64,000 bases of DNA from Termitomyces sp. T153 (taxonomy: Eukaryota > Basidiomycota > Agaricomycetes > Agaricales > Lyophyllaceae), in contig JACKQL020000098.1 in assembly GCA_018296165.2 (NCBI GenBank), positions 1 through 64,000 on the forward strand, read 5' to 3'. Made by a program: the position numbers and the translations under genes. Below, in pieces: positions 10,782 through 24,338 of this stretch (its first letter is position 1; each line of letters opens with the position of its first letter). The notes under the pieces are model-generated. The model ran no database searches and was not told the origin of the DNA. It saw only the letters and a program-made list of their open reading frames with translations.

Positions 10782-11700
10782 CAAACAGCATTATTCTGTT
10801 TCTAGACTTTGATGATGCTCAATGTGTGGACTTTATCCTAAAGATATAGACATGTTTTGTCCATGGAATCAAAGAGATTTTATTATCAATCAATCAGTCA
10901 AGAAGTATAATTTTGATGCAAAAGAAATGCTGAGAAGTTATAAAGGTCAATATCAAAAGTTGTCCAAATGATCACCACTCTACAAAATGACAGGACCAGG
11001 TTCAAAGTGATTCCATTAAATATCATGAGTCCTTGCTACTTCTTGATCATGTTCTACTTGAGCATCATGATGAACTAGAAAACATATAAGCAGCTTCTCG
11101 GTGCTTACTCCAAAATCACCTTCAACTGAAGAAATGTAATTAATATGGAATCTGCCAATAACTGCAACTCAGTTATGTTCACCACAGGAAATATCAAGTA
11201 TTCCCAACATGTAGGGCCAGTTCAATACCAGTCTGGCCCAAATACCCAACTCACCTGGGACCATTGATGTCCTTTGATAGATTGATTGCTGAGAGGTGGG
11301 AGAGGTTTTCATTGCCTTATGTATAGATGTTAATTGGTGACTGATGAAATAGGCATTCATTATCATGTTGAACAACAGACATTTTACTACCAAAATGAAT
11401 GTAGCGGGTTGTGCGGCTGTAGGGCGCCCTATGGGCATAATTTGGAAGACACAAGAAACACGGAACTCTGTTTTCGGAAGCGCGGCCCATATCATGTCAC
11501 ATGCAGTCACACGTCACATGGTCCGAGCTGAGCCCGACAAGTCACAGCGCCCACAGAAACGACTAATGGGCTTGCGGGAAACTTGATAAAGCCCGAGTCG
11601 AAGTTGCCCTGCTTTACGATGAAATCCAGGATCCGACTCGGCCTTCTCCACGAGCCATGATAAAAGTGCAAGGACTTAGACACCACCTCTTACGTTGAAA
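10782..11700. other. AT-rich transposon flank grading into gene promoter
   Basis: No gene is supported. Composition stays AT-rich until about 11395, then becomes balanced (from GTAGCGGGTTGTGCGG), which probably marks the edge of the transposon block. The last 300 bases would hold the promoter of the next gene. Confidence 0.5.
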
Positions 11701-13255
11701 ATGCCCCAGATACTAGACAACGCGCTCGGTGCGGTTGGCCATACGCCCCTGATTCGGCTCGATAAGATTGCGAGGCTCAGCGGGCTCAGATGTAATCTTC
11801 GTAAGTTCCCTACGTATCAGCAAGACTATGGATATTAAGATGGGTTGTAGTTGGGAAGGTAGAATATATGTCTTCTGGTGGGTCTACAAAGGACCGTATT
11901 GCGAAGGCGATGATTGAGGCGGCCGAGAGGGAGGGGAGGTTGATACCCGGCAAGAGTGTCGTTATCGAGCCAACTTCTGGCAATACTGGTGCGTCGGAGA
12001 GCGTCCTATCTATGCCTCGTGTGCTTACATGTGGTTTAGGTATTGGGCTAGCAATGGCTTGCGCTATAAAGGTCTGTTGGCTACTGAGTAATTGTTAGAA
12101 TGATACTAAATACTACAGAGAAGAGGTATGCCGTCATCATAACGATGCCTAACAAGATGTCGCTTGTAAGTATCATATATGACGTGTCTTTCTTATCAGA
12201 TTCTCTTCCTCCATCTGATTTCATTTGCAGGAGAAGGAAGTTGCACTTCGCGCTCTCGGCGCCGAGGTCGTCCGTACCCCCGACGACGCTGCATGGGATT
12301 CACCCGACAGTCATATAGGTAGAATCCTACGCTCTTGGAAGTCTCGTGGCTGAATTCCTCGACGATCGTAGGTGTCGCCCGGAAACTACAGCAAGAAATA
12401 CCGTATGGTATAATATTGGATCAGTATGGAAACGTCAGTCATTACTCATGTCGCTGGTCCAGAGTCAATGCTCATGCAGGTGTTTAGATGAACAATCCAC
12501 TCGCACATGAATATACTACTGGGCCCGAAATTATTGAGGCTGTTGTGTCTACGCCCTCGACTCTTGCGAGACCGTCATCTGGAAAGATTGATGTCGTAGT
12601 TGCTGGTGCTGGGACGGGTGGGACTATCAGTGGGATATCGCGTGCTATCAAGAAGTCCCATAACAAGGACTGCGTTGTCGTTGGTGTTGATCCCGTAAGT
12701 CAATCTTCGGCCTCGATCCACCCTCTTCATCAAGTAACACCACCTCATAGCATGGAAGTATGCTTGTTTTCCCGGATGAGTCGAACAAAGCCAAAGAGAA
12801 AACGTCATATGTCATTGAGGGCATCGGTTACGATTTTATCCCTGATGTATTGTCTCGCGATGAAGTCGACTCTTGGATCAAGACCTCAGATGAGGAAGCG
12901 TTTGCAGCCGTTCAGACGATCATGCGGGAAGAAGGCCTTCTCGTTGGTGGAAGTAGTGGTAGTGCTTTGAGTGGCGCGCTACGTTGGTTGTGCAGTGACG
13001 CGGGACGCAAGGTCGCTGATACGGAGGGCTTGAATGTCGTCGTGCTGTTCCCTGATGGGTAAGTTGTGCAGCTCTGGTCCAAGTGAGCAATATTGAGGAT
13101 TTGCTTTGAATTTACTACCCAGGATTCGGAATTATATGAGCAAACCGTGGCTTTTGAAGATAGCTTTGGAATCGAAGCCGACGCCTTTGGCAGGCTTGAT
13201 TTCTAAAGTGTTGAAGAAGGACTCTCCTTCGGTGGCTACTAAGGCATCCCTGTAA
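11701..13255 (+). CDS. Cystathionine beta-synthase-like enzyme lacking the regulatory domain
   Basis: A PLP-dependent enzyme that would join serine (or a related substrate) with homocysteine, or act as a cysteine synthase. Nine exons: 11701-11800, 11851-11988, 12040-12071, 12121-12165, 12231-12318, 12372-12433, 12488-12694, 12751-13058 and 13123-13255. They sum to 1113 bases, or 370 residues. Seen motifs: [18 protein letters not shown] at the N-terminus, [14 protein letters not shown] with the PLP lysine, [14 protein letters not shown], the [10 protein letters not shown] phosphate loop, and FPDGIRNYMSK. Motif wording fits the CBS branch better than bacterial-type CysK. Fungal CBS proteins normally continue after RNYMSK into a linker and a CBS-domain pair, about 500 residues in all. 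This one ends about 35 residues later, and no such domain is encoded downstream. It may be a shortened paralogue rather than the main CYS4. Confidence 0.88.
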
Positions 13256-13785
13256 CGCATTTTTTTCCTCAGTACAGAGATGAATTACACGCATCATATT
13301 TTCTTGTCATTTACTTCGCTTGGGTATAGAATCGGGGTTTTAAACGTAATTTGCAATTGATGAAGTCTTCCAGGAATATCACATTGGGAATTCCATATGC
13401 TGGTATGGTAAGAGATGGTGTGGAAAATAATGTAGGACCCGAAGAACTCCTCTCGAACAGAAGTCCAGAAATAAGGAAGTTGGATTCATGAAAGAGAACC
13501 ATGCTGTAAACTTTTTTGATGCCTTAAGGTGTTGAAGGACCCTTCAACGGTGACTATTCAGGCGCCCCTGTAATGTCTGTTCTTCATGAGGACAGAGATG
13601 CAATATTTACTTGTCATTTACTTCACTCACTGGGCATATATATAATCGAGGTTTGAAATGGAATTTGCAATTAATGAAGTCTTTCAAAATTTCCATATCC
13701 GTATACAAGCCTGGTGAAAGTAATGTATGTAGGACAAGCATAAACCCGAAAGAACTCCACTCGCACAGAAGTCCACGTTCTTAAA
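13208..13785 (+). repeat. Diverged tandem duplication of the CBS-like gene's 3' end
   Basis: Bases about 13208-13475 (last codons plus 3' flank) resemble about 13529-13780. Shared words include GTTGAAG, CCCTGTAA, ACAGAGATG, CTTGTCATTTACTTC, AATTTGCAATT, ATGAAGTCTT, GTAGGAC and CAGAAGTCCA in the same order. A further short echo, GGATTCATG...AACTTTTTTGA, occurs at about 13482 and 13980. Copy B is non-coding. Confidence 0.75.
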
Positions 13786-14231
13786 GTCGCCCATTGAGGT
13801 GTTGATTAGACACCGCAAGTGCATCGTTATAGGCACATCACCAGAACCGATTGCAGCATGGGGAAATTATTCGTACTGCTCGGGCAGAAATTGGCCAGGG
13901 GATGGGATGAAATGAGAATATAGAGAAGAGATCACACAGGAAAGTCGACTTTAAGCATATGACTACGACCAGGTATGTCGGATTCATGGAAGTTGAAAAC
14001 TTTTTTGACGCCTTTTTATACCGCGTGTACAAACAGCTACAAGCAATACCGCCATCACGTGGAAAATACATATTGGCGCCCAGCCTGGAAAGCTTAAGGT
14101 AGGCAAGCTTAAGGTAGGCGGCGAATCCTCCGAGCGTCCTCAACTGCGCTTCATATATAATTCATCGGGCCAATAGAAGGTTGCTCTACTTGATTCTATC
14201 TAGTCCAAGTCTAACTCTGCTTACAGTGCAC
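13786..14231. other. Intergenic region upstream of TEL1
   Basis: Holds the short repeat echo noted for the previous element and a tandem AAGCTTAAGGTAGGC doublet near 14092-14118. A TATATAA word at about 14152 lies 80 bases before the TEL1 start codon. No gene is seen. Confidence 0.5.
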
Positions 14232-17200
14232 ATGAAACATAATAATCTCAAGCTTGTCCTTGAAGGACTCAAGAGCACAAAGATCTCAGAACGACGTGAT
14301 GCACTTGTAGACTTGAAAACGATATTTGAAAGGCGCGACTTTGTTAATAACTTCAATGTCGATGAAAATGGCCACTTCGAACCTCGTGCCTGGTTAAGTG
14401 TATTCCAAGCGCTCTTCGAGTCAGTCAAAATTGAGAAGATCGCAGCAACAAAGAAGGACTCTGGTAAATCTTCTGGAACCTCTGCTGCTGCACAAAGGAG
14501 GCTCGAAGAGACCGCAGGAATCGTTCGGTGGTTAACGGAAAGGACGGTTCATGTTTTAAACAAACGTATCATGAAACCTATCTTTGCACACCTGCTGCAG
14601 ACATCGGTACACGGAAGGGAACTTCTGGCTCCTGTCGCGCTGCATTATATCAAAGCCCTTCGATGTATTGTGGGACATGCCCCACACCTGGATCACTTGG
14701 AGTATGCTGACTGGGTCAGGATGGTAGAGATCGGGTTCAATTGTCTCCTTGAAGATCCAATTGGACACAGGTTCGAAGACGATGCGGACCTTCTTCAGGG
14801 TGTTAATGACTCTGAGCTCTTTGAGGAAGACTCGGATGACGATAACCTTTCAGTGAGCCCGGGGAAACGTCCTCGCGGAGAAACACCGTCCATGACTCAA
14901 TCTCGGACTCAAAGGAGCTTTAAAAGAGCTCGGTCAACTCCTTTCCAAGTCTCTGTTACCCATGAGCAAGTGGAATGCATGTCACTCATTTCTATCTTGC
15001 TCGGGTCGTCATCTTCGCCTCTTCTGTCCGCAGAATATACTTACCTTCCTTCATCAATTTTAACACGCTTCCGGCGATTCCTCGACCGATACTCGGGCGA
15101 TACCTCACTCCTGCACGATTATGTAGTTGCGTTAGCTTCAACACTCTCACACTTGTCCCTGAACAGCACATTGGAGGTCACCAAGTTTGCCCTCGGTTCC
15201 TGGGACGGTTTACTTGAGCTGTGGGGGACAAGGAACAAGCGAATAAAGGAAGGGCTCGTTTCCATCTTACGGATGCTCTTCCCTTTCGTAACTTCCGAGA
15301 ACGAGATTTTTCGTCTCACTGCAACAACAGTCGATCTCGCTGATGGCCTCCGTAGGCTGACATCAGTTCTAGATGGGGATACAGACAGTAGACGAGGTGT
15401 AGATGGCTTGTCTCTCGAATGTTTGAGGCTTGAAACTGTTGACAACTCCCAGCAGCAGCTTAACTCGGCATTTATGGCAAAGTCCTTCCGTTATGGATGG
15501 AATTTTGACGGCAGTCAAGCTTTGGCTTGGGCTATCTTGGAACTTCAAGCAGATTGTATTGCTAAGGTCCGTGGTTTTCAACGTCGAGAATCACCCAACT
15601 GTTCATTTGTGTAGCTTTTCCAACTCTCTGAATCCATGCAACCGCCACCGACATCGGGACCAAGTAATAATGACAAGAAACGTTCCCGAAAGGAGGATCC
15701 TATAGTTTCGCTACTTATGTCCATACAGAATCAATCCCCGTCAAACGTCCGATCGTACCATCTGCAAATTCTCCTTTTCATCATAGATCGTCACTGGCTT
15801 GTGTTTCATCGCGAGCTTCAGAACGATATCATGAACGTTCTCCTTCAATTTGTTTCGCTGGACGATGGTGTTGTGCAATCCTGGGTTTTCCTATGTTTTG
15901 CTGCCATTGCTGCTGCTATCGACCCTTCATCTGGTGTAGCAGAAGCCACGTGGGACGTTATCTGGACCAATGCTATTCGTCGTGCTAACGTACCCACTGT
16001 CTCACGAGCTGCCTGCCACGCGGCCTATTCGATCCTTCTTCACACCCGCGCTTACGCTCAGAAGAACCACTCGCTTCAAATTCCTCTGGCCTCCAACCGT
16101 ATCTTGTTCGAAATTGAGACTTTGGCTAAAGAACTCGATGTTCAGGGACCGCCGTATCCATATGACTCCGTTTGTGCATTTCTCGCAACTTGCCTTAGAG
16201 TAGCAAGTCAAGATATGCATTTGTACCGGATGCAGTTAGAAGAAAAGGTTCTGAGCTGGCTGGTTGATTGTTGGCAGATTGCCGGGTTTCGCGACAAGAG
16301 TCTGCCACCCCACCTTGTGAAAGACCTTCTAATGTTGTTCGAGAGTATATCTGGTTTTCCGCTACCAATTAACCTGCCCTTCCGAATTCCCCTCCCAGAG
16401 GGTCAAATCGTGGATACATTGGTAAATGAAGCAAGGACAAGAGTGATACAGGACTATATCCTGGAGGCCCGATTACCTGAGTTCAAATCAGCAACTGACA
16501 AGGACCGGTCAGTTATCATGCCTCTTGCCTCTTCCTCGGAGGACAATCCGAATTCTTTTGTCCAGCCTCGAGGCCGCGAGCGAAGGATTTCTGCGTTTCT
16601 TCTCAAAACATTGGAGCGTATGCAAAGCCAATTGGATGATCAATCCATGCACCCTACAGCAGAATCAGCCCGCCACTCATTGGATATGGCGGTCACCGCT
16701 GTTTGTTACGATTCAGTATTGGTATTGAACGCCATGCAATCTGATAGACGTTTGGTTCGTTGCGCTTGTAAAGTGATTAGCACTGTGATAGCTCTTTTAC
16801 CCGACTTACGCTGGACTACCTCCGAAAGAGCGCTTATCTCCTTTGGCCTTGATCCTTTGACCTTTCTCGAGGATAACTCGGAAAGTAAATTGGCCTGGAC
16901 TGCCATGGTACCGCCTGATATAGGTTCAGGAATTAAATCTCAGCTTCTCAGCCAATTGAAAAGCCCCAGGACAAATGACAACGCGTCCTGGAGTCGCTCT
17001 CATTTAAACCTCTTGAGGATCTTGTGGCAAAATGCTGACGTTTGTTTCCAATTACATGATGATCAAAACCGTATAGTAACGGTTTTCCTGATGATTCTAG
17101 GTCCAAAGCACGTTCAATAGTGTTGGGGATACGATGCGCGAAGTTCTGCGTATTGCACTTGGTGTGAAACCTCGCTCTCCTGCTCATGCAATGGACGCGG

Positions 17201-20200
17201 ATGATCATGACGGTTTTGGCCCCATTCGAATGGCGACTGAGCAACTTTCTAAAGACGATGCGACAGTAGAGCTGATCTCAAATTGCTTTACAATGGATAT
17301 TTGTGTATCCTTTCTTACCGTTGGTCCGGCTCTGCAATCAACTTCCGGCGAGCCAACGCGCGACAAACAACTAGTCGATGATGTGTTAAATTGTGCGAAA
17401 TCACGTCCCGAAGCTTTCCTGTCCGTCCTTCCTATCGTCCTCGGCAGGAGTCAGCAGAATTTTCTCAATATCAGTGTAAAAGGCCTCGATAGCCTTCTCA
17501 ACGAGCTATCTGGAATCCTCCCGTTATATCAATTCTCCAGAAGCGATCGTCTTCAATATGTCGTCATTCAATTTTTGGAATCCACACTGGAGGTATGGGC
17601 ATCGGCGAATGTTGCAATAGGTGACACTCTGGACAAAATCCGTGACTTATGTCATTGGCTCTCGAATATGCTCGCGAAGGGAAAAATTAGATCGTGGGGG
17701 GTTCGCGATTTGTTCGCCAGATTCATCGACCGATATCTCACGCAGGACCCCTCAGAACAAGCCTGGGATGGTCCAATTGAAGACTTGACTCCAAGCTTTT
17801 TGCTGCCCACGATGAGTCAGGACGACGATATTCGGGTTCGATTTCGAGTCGCTGTGAAAACCGCCGGGCTTTTTACCTTTACCCGATACACCGTACCTAA
17901 GAGAACTACCAGCGAAGTGTATCTCGCTATCAAGAACAAGCTTACCATCGAATTGAGCAAGTGCGTATCTGTCAGTTACTCATCTATATCGTTCTCATGA
18001 ATTGTCAGCCGTGAACATATGCTCACTCGTATACTGGCGCTTGGCAATAGCATGATCGTAGCCTCAGAAACCAGGCGGGGCGCATACTGGCATCTATTGG
18101 AGACTTGTCTGCATTCCCAGGATTATTCTGCCCATATTGAAACAGTTCTGCGTAGTGTCTCCCAGAGGCTTGGACTGATCAACTTTTCCTCTATGTTTGA
18201 AAATTACGCCTCTCAATTGGCGATGTCCCTACTGCAGGTGAAGAAGGACTTCCTTCTCTTCCCGCCCCATGTGCTGGGCTATCACGACAGGAAAGAGTGT
18301 GTCTCCGCCAACTTTCGATCCTTTGCTCCCGTCAACATTTGGAATGGGGGTCTGGCAACATTTGAGAATCACTGCAAAATTGCTTCTTTATCTACTGAGG
18401 ATGGTTTTCGCGACTGCTTCGGCAATATCATAGGTTATGAGATAGTCTCGTGGATCGACCGACCTGATCCAGAGGGCAATGATTTGATACAGTTGCTCAA
18501 AGTCATCCCACTTCCAGACGAGGAATTCGATCAGTGTCTAGCCCAAAATGTCGACGCCATTGTAGCTTCCATTCTTCGTTCTTTAGGGGATATGGATACC
18601 AAATCTATTGGAGATGCACTCGTTCAAGATGATCCTAGTGGTCGCAGTGCAGATGTTTTCGACCACTTGGTACGTTATCGGACGGACATCATGGAGACTC
18701 ATCGACCCAACTTGCCTGCCTTTCCAACCGAGACTATACTTCGCGCGCTTCGCTGGCTGCGTTCCCAAGTGCCAGACATGGACGAAAAGGCTGTAAGCTA
18801 CCATATCATACACCATCTATTAGCAGATCTGGATCGTTCTCCGTTCATAAATGAACAATTTCGTTTGGTTAACTCCATCTGCCTGTGGACTGCCATGCAT
18901 TCCCCGGCTTTTATCGAGATTACCCTTCTATACACTTTGATGCACGGCGCTACATCACTCTTGAGACAAGTGGATCTCAGCAGATCCGCACAGTCCATCC
19001 TCGATTGGGCTTTCGCATGCTACCGTAAAGCGAAGACGAAGCATCCCCACGTTCCTGACATCCTTGTTCGAATAGCGTGCATAGCATACGACCTTTCTCG
19101 AACGACGTCTGACCCGAATATAACATCTTTAGGTACAGACCTCCTTCAGTGGATAGACATCCAAACTTTTGAGCTTTCAAAGGTCCCCTCTTTATCCAGT
19201 CAAGTCATGAAAGCCCTTCCTGCGTGGCCCCATCACCCATCCCCACAATTAGCCCAAGTCCTCCAGTCTATTACAGGGGAGCATCTCTCCTCGGTTCTTG
19301 ACGACTATCGTATTTCTTCCAGCAAATTCCGACTTGTTCGCCGGCTACGAGAACATGCGCTTGTTGGTGAATTTGACAAGGATCACTTTGCAAATGTCGA
19401 TTTTTGGCGCTTGAAAGAGCATATTCCTCCTTCCGACCAGCTACAAGATGCAGATCTCGATGCTTTCGCAGCGTTGCTATACCTGAGCAAAGGTCAATTG
19501 GGTGGGTTTCGCAATGAGCCATCAGGCTCTACCTCTATCCTGGGTCGATATCGCCGCAAAGTTTCAAGAGAGAAAGAGGGTACAAGAACAACGCCACAAG
19601 AACCCATTATACTTATGTTGCTAGCCATGTTACAAGGAGATCATCCATCGCGATCTAATACTGCATACGAAACACTGCGTCTCATAAAATCTGCTGAGAC
19701 GGATGATCTATCTCATGCTCTCCAAGTCTCTCTGTCCGAAAATAAAGTAGAGCTTGACTACCTGGGCCGATATAGGCGCCCCCCTTTAGGTCAGGTATCT
19801 CGCGAATTGACGGACCTTGTCACGCATCAATCATATCTAGACTCTGTGGTCAACTTTCCGCGATGGATTGCCGATGTGACGACCTTGTTTAGCGAAGTCC
19901 TATCCTCAAAAGATGCCTTTTATGCACAGCTGGTTCCTATTCTCCGATCAGATACCGAGTTTGCAGAGCAGGTGTTACCTATACTTGTCCATATCATTCT
20001 CGCCACTGAAAACAAAGAGTTGGCGAGCCAAGAGACTATTGGTCAAGCTCGCTATCGCAATACGATTTCGAACTTCTTCACGTCTGTCCTTTCAGACAAG
20101 CTATCTAGTATCCAATGTCTGCGTTGTGTGATCGACGCAGTGCTGCATCTTCGTCATTTCGATCGTGACCAGGTATCAACTACGAAAGTCAAAGTTGCAA

Positions 20201-23200
20201 AGGATGCGTTGTCGTACAACAAGTGGCTGAACATCGACTTCGGACTGTTAGCCCGCCGCTCCATCACCTGTGGCGCATATACTACTGCCCTTCTATTTCT
20301 AGAACTCGCAGCGGAGGAAGATGCAGTTTCTTCGAACACATCTAACGAAATTCTCTATGAAATTTACAGGCACATAGACGAACCTGACGGATTTTATGCT
20401 ATACACGATTCTGACCTCCATCAAAATTTGATCAAACGTTTCCATCATGAAAAGCAATGGGAAAGGGCTTTCCGATTTCACGGTGCAGCACTCGAGGCAA
20501 GAGATACCACGGGTCACGCCGAAGGCCTTGTCGAGTCTTTCCATTCCTTCGGCTTTGATCATTTGGCAAATGATGTGCTCAGAACTGCTTTCTCCTCTGG
20601 AGGTGCAAAGAAAGACGGGCTTTCTCATGATATCAGCTACAGGCTCGCGTGGAGAACCGAAACTTGGGACCTTCCCGAATCTCCAGAAAAATCGACTGGC
20701 GCTTCCATATACCTCGCCTTACGTGCAATTTACCGCGAACGCGATGTTAGAGTTATTGATCATACCATTCGCAAGTGCCTTTTCACAGAAGTTGATCGTC
20801 TGCGGACTCTCGGTCTAGAAGATTTCGCAGAGATTCGCGATGTTATCCAAGATGTCATGTGTCTCCACGAAATTGCAAAATGGAGGACAAATACCATACA
20901 GACATCTCTGGCAGCTCGAGATTTGGCGAAAGGAAACTGGAATGATTTCCTCCAGATAGAAGATGATTTTGAGTGTGTACATGTTGTTTCCATCCTAGAG
21001 ACGATACTTATATCACCATCAGTTTTCCGATACTAGAAAATATTCTGGCCACCCGAATCTCTCTGGTGCGTTCAGTACGCCTCAAAGAAGAACGCCAACG
21101 GATTGGAACGTTGGTGACACCGTTCAACCAAAGCCTTATTGATGTCGAAACCCAATGTCTTGTTCGGCTGTCTAGGGCTGCCCGGGCTGCCAATGAAGTA
21201 CAAGTTGCTCTCAACTCAATAATTCGTGCTGTAGGACTCGAAAATCCTCCCTCTTTCAATGTTTTCGAAGAATTTGCGAATGTTTTATGGTGTCAAAAAG
21301 AGGAAAAAATTGCAGTCGAGTATCTTGGCAGGCTGTTTGTTGCAGGTCAGGGCCCATACGTGCGAGATGAGATCGAGGAGAGAAGGAAAGCTTTAGTTCT
21401 CGCTCAATTGGTCTGTTTGCATATAGACTATCTATGGGACGTATTCTAAACGGTTGACACAGGGGTCATGGTCATCTGCAGCTTGCCTGAAGAACCCGGA
21501 AGATATACAACGGGACTATTTCGCTGCTGCAACTGGCCTATTGAATAGTGAAGCCCTCTCGGGCAACCCTGAATTTCACAACGCCCACGCCACAGTATAT
21601 CACCAATACGCCATATTCGCAGAACGACAATATTACGATATTGTCAAGTCACCGGATGCGATTAGATGGAAAATATATGTCGAGCGCAAACAACGAGAAA
21701 TCGAGTCTCTCGACGAAGAGATCGATAGCCTACACGAGAAAGATCGCTATCGGGCGCAATTGAAATACCGCCGGGACCAGGCCCAAAAAATGAAAGACGC
21801 AGATGCGGAATCCTTTCAGAGGCATAAAAGCGCTCTGGATGGGTTTCTGAATCAAGCAATTGACATGTACTCACGCTGCCTCAGAAACTCTGACACCTAC
21901 GACCATGATGTACCTATTCGACTGTGTTCACTCTGGTTCGCCCATTTTGAGGAAAACCGAGGAAATTTCCAGACGGTGGTTGGAAATGCCCTACGGCGAG
22001 TTCCTTCCCGAAAATTTGTTTTTCTATCGGTAACTACCCCCACAATTTGATCGAATTCAGACAGACGCTGATATTTCTTCCTGAAGCATCAACTTTCCGC
22101 GCGCATCTCAAGACCTCCGTTGGGACCTTTGACCCATGCGCAGTTGAATCTCCAAAGTCTCGTTCTCCGCATGTGCAGGGAACACCCCTTCCATATCCTG
22201 TATCAAGTATATTGCTTGCAGCCTGAAGAGCCTTGGAACACCCGGCATTCTGGACAGCAAATCTCCATTCATGCAGAACGGGCCGAAGCAGCCTTGTACA
22301 TCTTCAATCGGCTGCGAAAGGACGCTACGGTCAGCCAGCGGCTGATGGATGTAGAGCGATTCAGTGCGGCATGCTTACAGTGGGCCAAGCATCCCGTGCC
22401 AGTACCAGCCAGCAAAAACTTTGCTCTGCCGAGAGAGTTCAAGCTGAGCAGAATATCAAACCTTCGTGTTCCTGTCATTACCCATCACACGCCAGTCGAC
22501 CCGTCCATGAGGTACGACGACTGTCCATGGATTGACCGCTACGACACTCTGTGGTCTAATGCGGGTGGAAAGAATGCTCCCAAGATTGGGTATTGTCTTG
22601 GAACAGACGGGGTTAGATATAAACAACTAGTTGAGTGATCACGCCCAGAATTCTCTCTCTTATTGATGATCTAGCTAGTTCAAGGGACAAGGTACGGATG
22701 ATCTGAGGCAAGATGCTGTTATGGAGCAAGTATTCAACCTTGTCAATGGCATTCTTCATCGTGATCGGGAAACGAGACGGCGTCTGCTGAATGTTCGAGA
22801 ATACAAGGTCATTCCTCTGGCATCTCAGGGCGGGATTCTGGAATTCGTCGAAAACACTCATGCTATCCGAGACTGGCTTGTCAAAGCGCATCAGAGGCTG
22901 GTGTTTTCGTCATTGGCCAGCTGGCTGTCGATCATCGTATTAACATTTTTTGCTGTCCAGGTACCACCCTCGTGAGAAGCCCTCTAGTCGGCTGATGAGT
23001 GAGATCAACAATATCCGAAAGGACAAGGACAACCCGCGTCCACTTCGAGAACGACTAATCCAGAACTGGGCCAAGATTGAGGAAAACGTGAAACCCGTAA
23101 TGAGGCATTTCTTCACCGAGAAGCACAAGACGCCGAATTCCTGGTTCGCAACGAGGTTGGACTACAGTCGAAGCGTGGCTACGTCGTCTATTGTCGGCCA

Positions 23201-23937
23201 CATCCTGGGCCTGGGCGACCGACATATCTCGAATATCCTGATTGATAATGTGACCGGAGAAGTGATTCCCATCGATCTTGGTATCGCTTTCGACCAGGTG
23301 AATCACTTTTCATGGTGGGACTAACATGCGTACTGACGGTTTCTTCTTACAGGGAAAGCTCCTTGGCGTGCCTGAACTGGTACCGTTCAGATTAACTCGG
23401 GATATGGTCGACGGTATGGGAACGTCAGGAACAGCAGGGGTATTCCAACGCTGTGCAGAAGAAACCTTGAGAGTCCTGCGAGATGGCTCGGAAGTCATCA
23501 TGACCGTCCTCGAGGTCTTCAAACACGACCCTCTCCATTCCTGGTACGAAAATCGATATAAATCCAAGAGCTCGTGAAATTCACGCGTATTTCTCAGGAC
23601 TGCGAGCGAGACTAGGATACAACGCGTTCAGGAGGGTGCGACGACATCGACGACGACGACAACGACAACGACGACGACCGCTGTTCGTTATGGTGTGGAT
23701 ATTGGGATTGATATGTCGAGCGGTTCAGCAGAGGAAGCAGCGGACCGCGCGTTGAGTTCTGTATCGCGTAAACTAGACAAGTCGCTCAGCGTTCAAACGG
23801 TCGTGAGCCAGCTCGTCCGAGAAGCTACTGACCCAGTCAACCTTGCTTTAATGTTCGAAGGTGAGTGCCCCTCGCCGCCCGCCCCAAAAAGGTTCTTGAT
23901 CATCTCGCAACCTACAGGATGGAGTGCTTATTATTAA
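14232..23937 (+). CDS. TEL1: ATM/Tel1 DNA-damage checkpoint kinase
   Basis: A PI3K-like serine/threonine kinase that signals DNA double-strand breaks and guards telomeres in the nucleus. Twelve exons: 14232-15566, 15615-17039, 17101-17960, 18009-20972, 21023-21410, 21463-22029, 22087-22629, 22679-22896, 22961-23297, 23353-23543, 23598-23860 and 23918-23937. They total 9111 bases, or 3036 residues, close to human ATM. The start gives [25 protein letters not shown], which contains the N-terminal TAN motif. Helical repeats follow. A FAT region surrounds [15 protein letters not shown] and [20 protein letters not shown]. The kinase shows [33 protein letters not shown] and [20 protein letters not shown]. 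The FATC tail ends [16 protein letters not shown]. The intron before RYHPREKP appears to use a GC donor. A threonine run from ACG repeats lies before the FATC. The gene looks intact. Confidence 0.95.
23640..23688 (+). repeat. ACG/ACA trinucleotide repeat coding poly-threonine
   Basis: ACGACATCGACGACGACGAC continues as ACA ACG ACG ACG units inside TEL1 exon 11. It encodes a run of about a dozen threonines between kinase and FATC, a linker that probably tolerates length change. Confidence 0.85.
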
Positions 23938-24338
23938 CTTGTACTAACCTGCATCATATTATGTACAATATACCCATGGCGTGACAGAGCATACATCTAA
24001 AAGGGCTATGTAATCTGCCCTCAAAACACAATTTATTCCTTCTTTGAGCACTAATAACATCGGAGTCCACAGAAAATGAGAAAATACACGGAACACGGAA
24101 CGGGGGGGGCGGGTCTGAAATGAAGGTATCCATCCACAACCCAGAGGTATAGAAGGAAGATCCCCCACAAAGAAGGCGCGCATGTAGGTGCGGGACGAAA
24201 ACTGTAGTTGTATCTGCACCTCTTCAGTAGTAGATATAGTTAGGACAGATTCTGCAAAAAAAACAAGGGGGGAAAGGGGAAAAAAAAAGAAAAGAAAGAA
24301 GACGTGGGTGTGGCATGGTTAACAACAGCAGTGATTCA
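23938..24338. other. Convergent intergenic region TEL1/STE20
   Basis: Contains shared 3' flanks of the two convergent genes, a GGGGGGG run near 24103-24109 and an A-rich purine stretch at 24256-24300. No gene seen. Confidence 0.5.

Noticed and set aside
14181..14231. Upstream extension of the TEL1 reading frame
   Set aside because: It begins with TTG, not ATG. The first ATG in frame is 14232, which gives the TAN motif directly.
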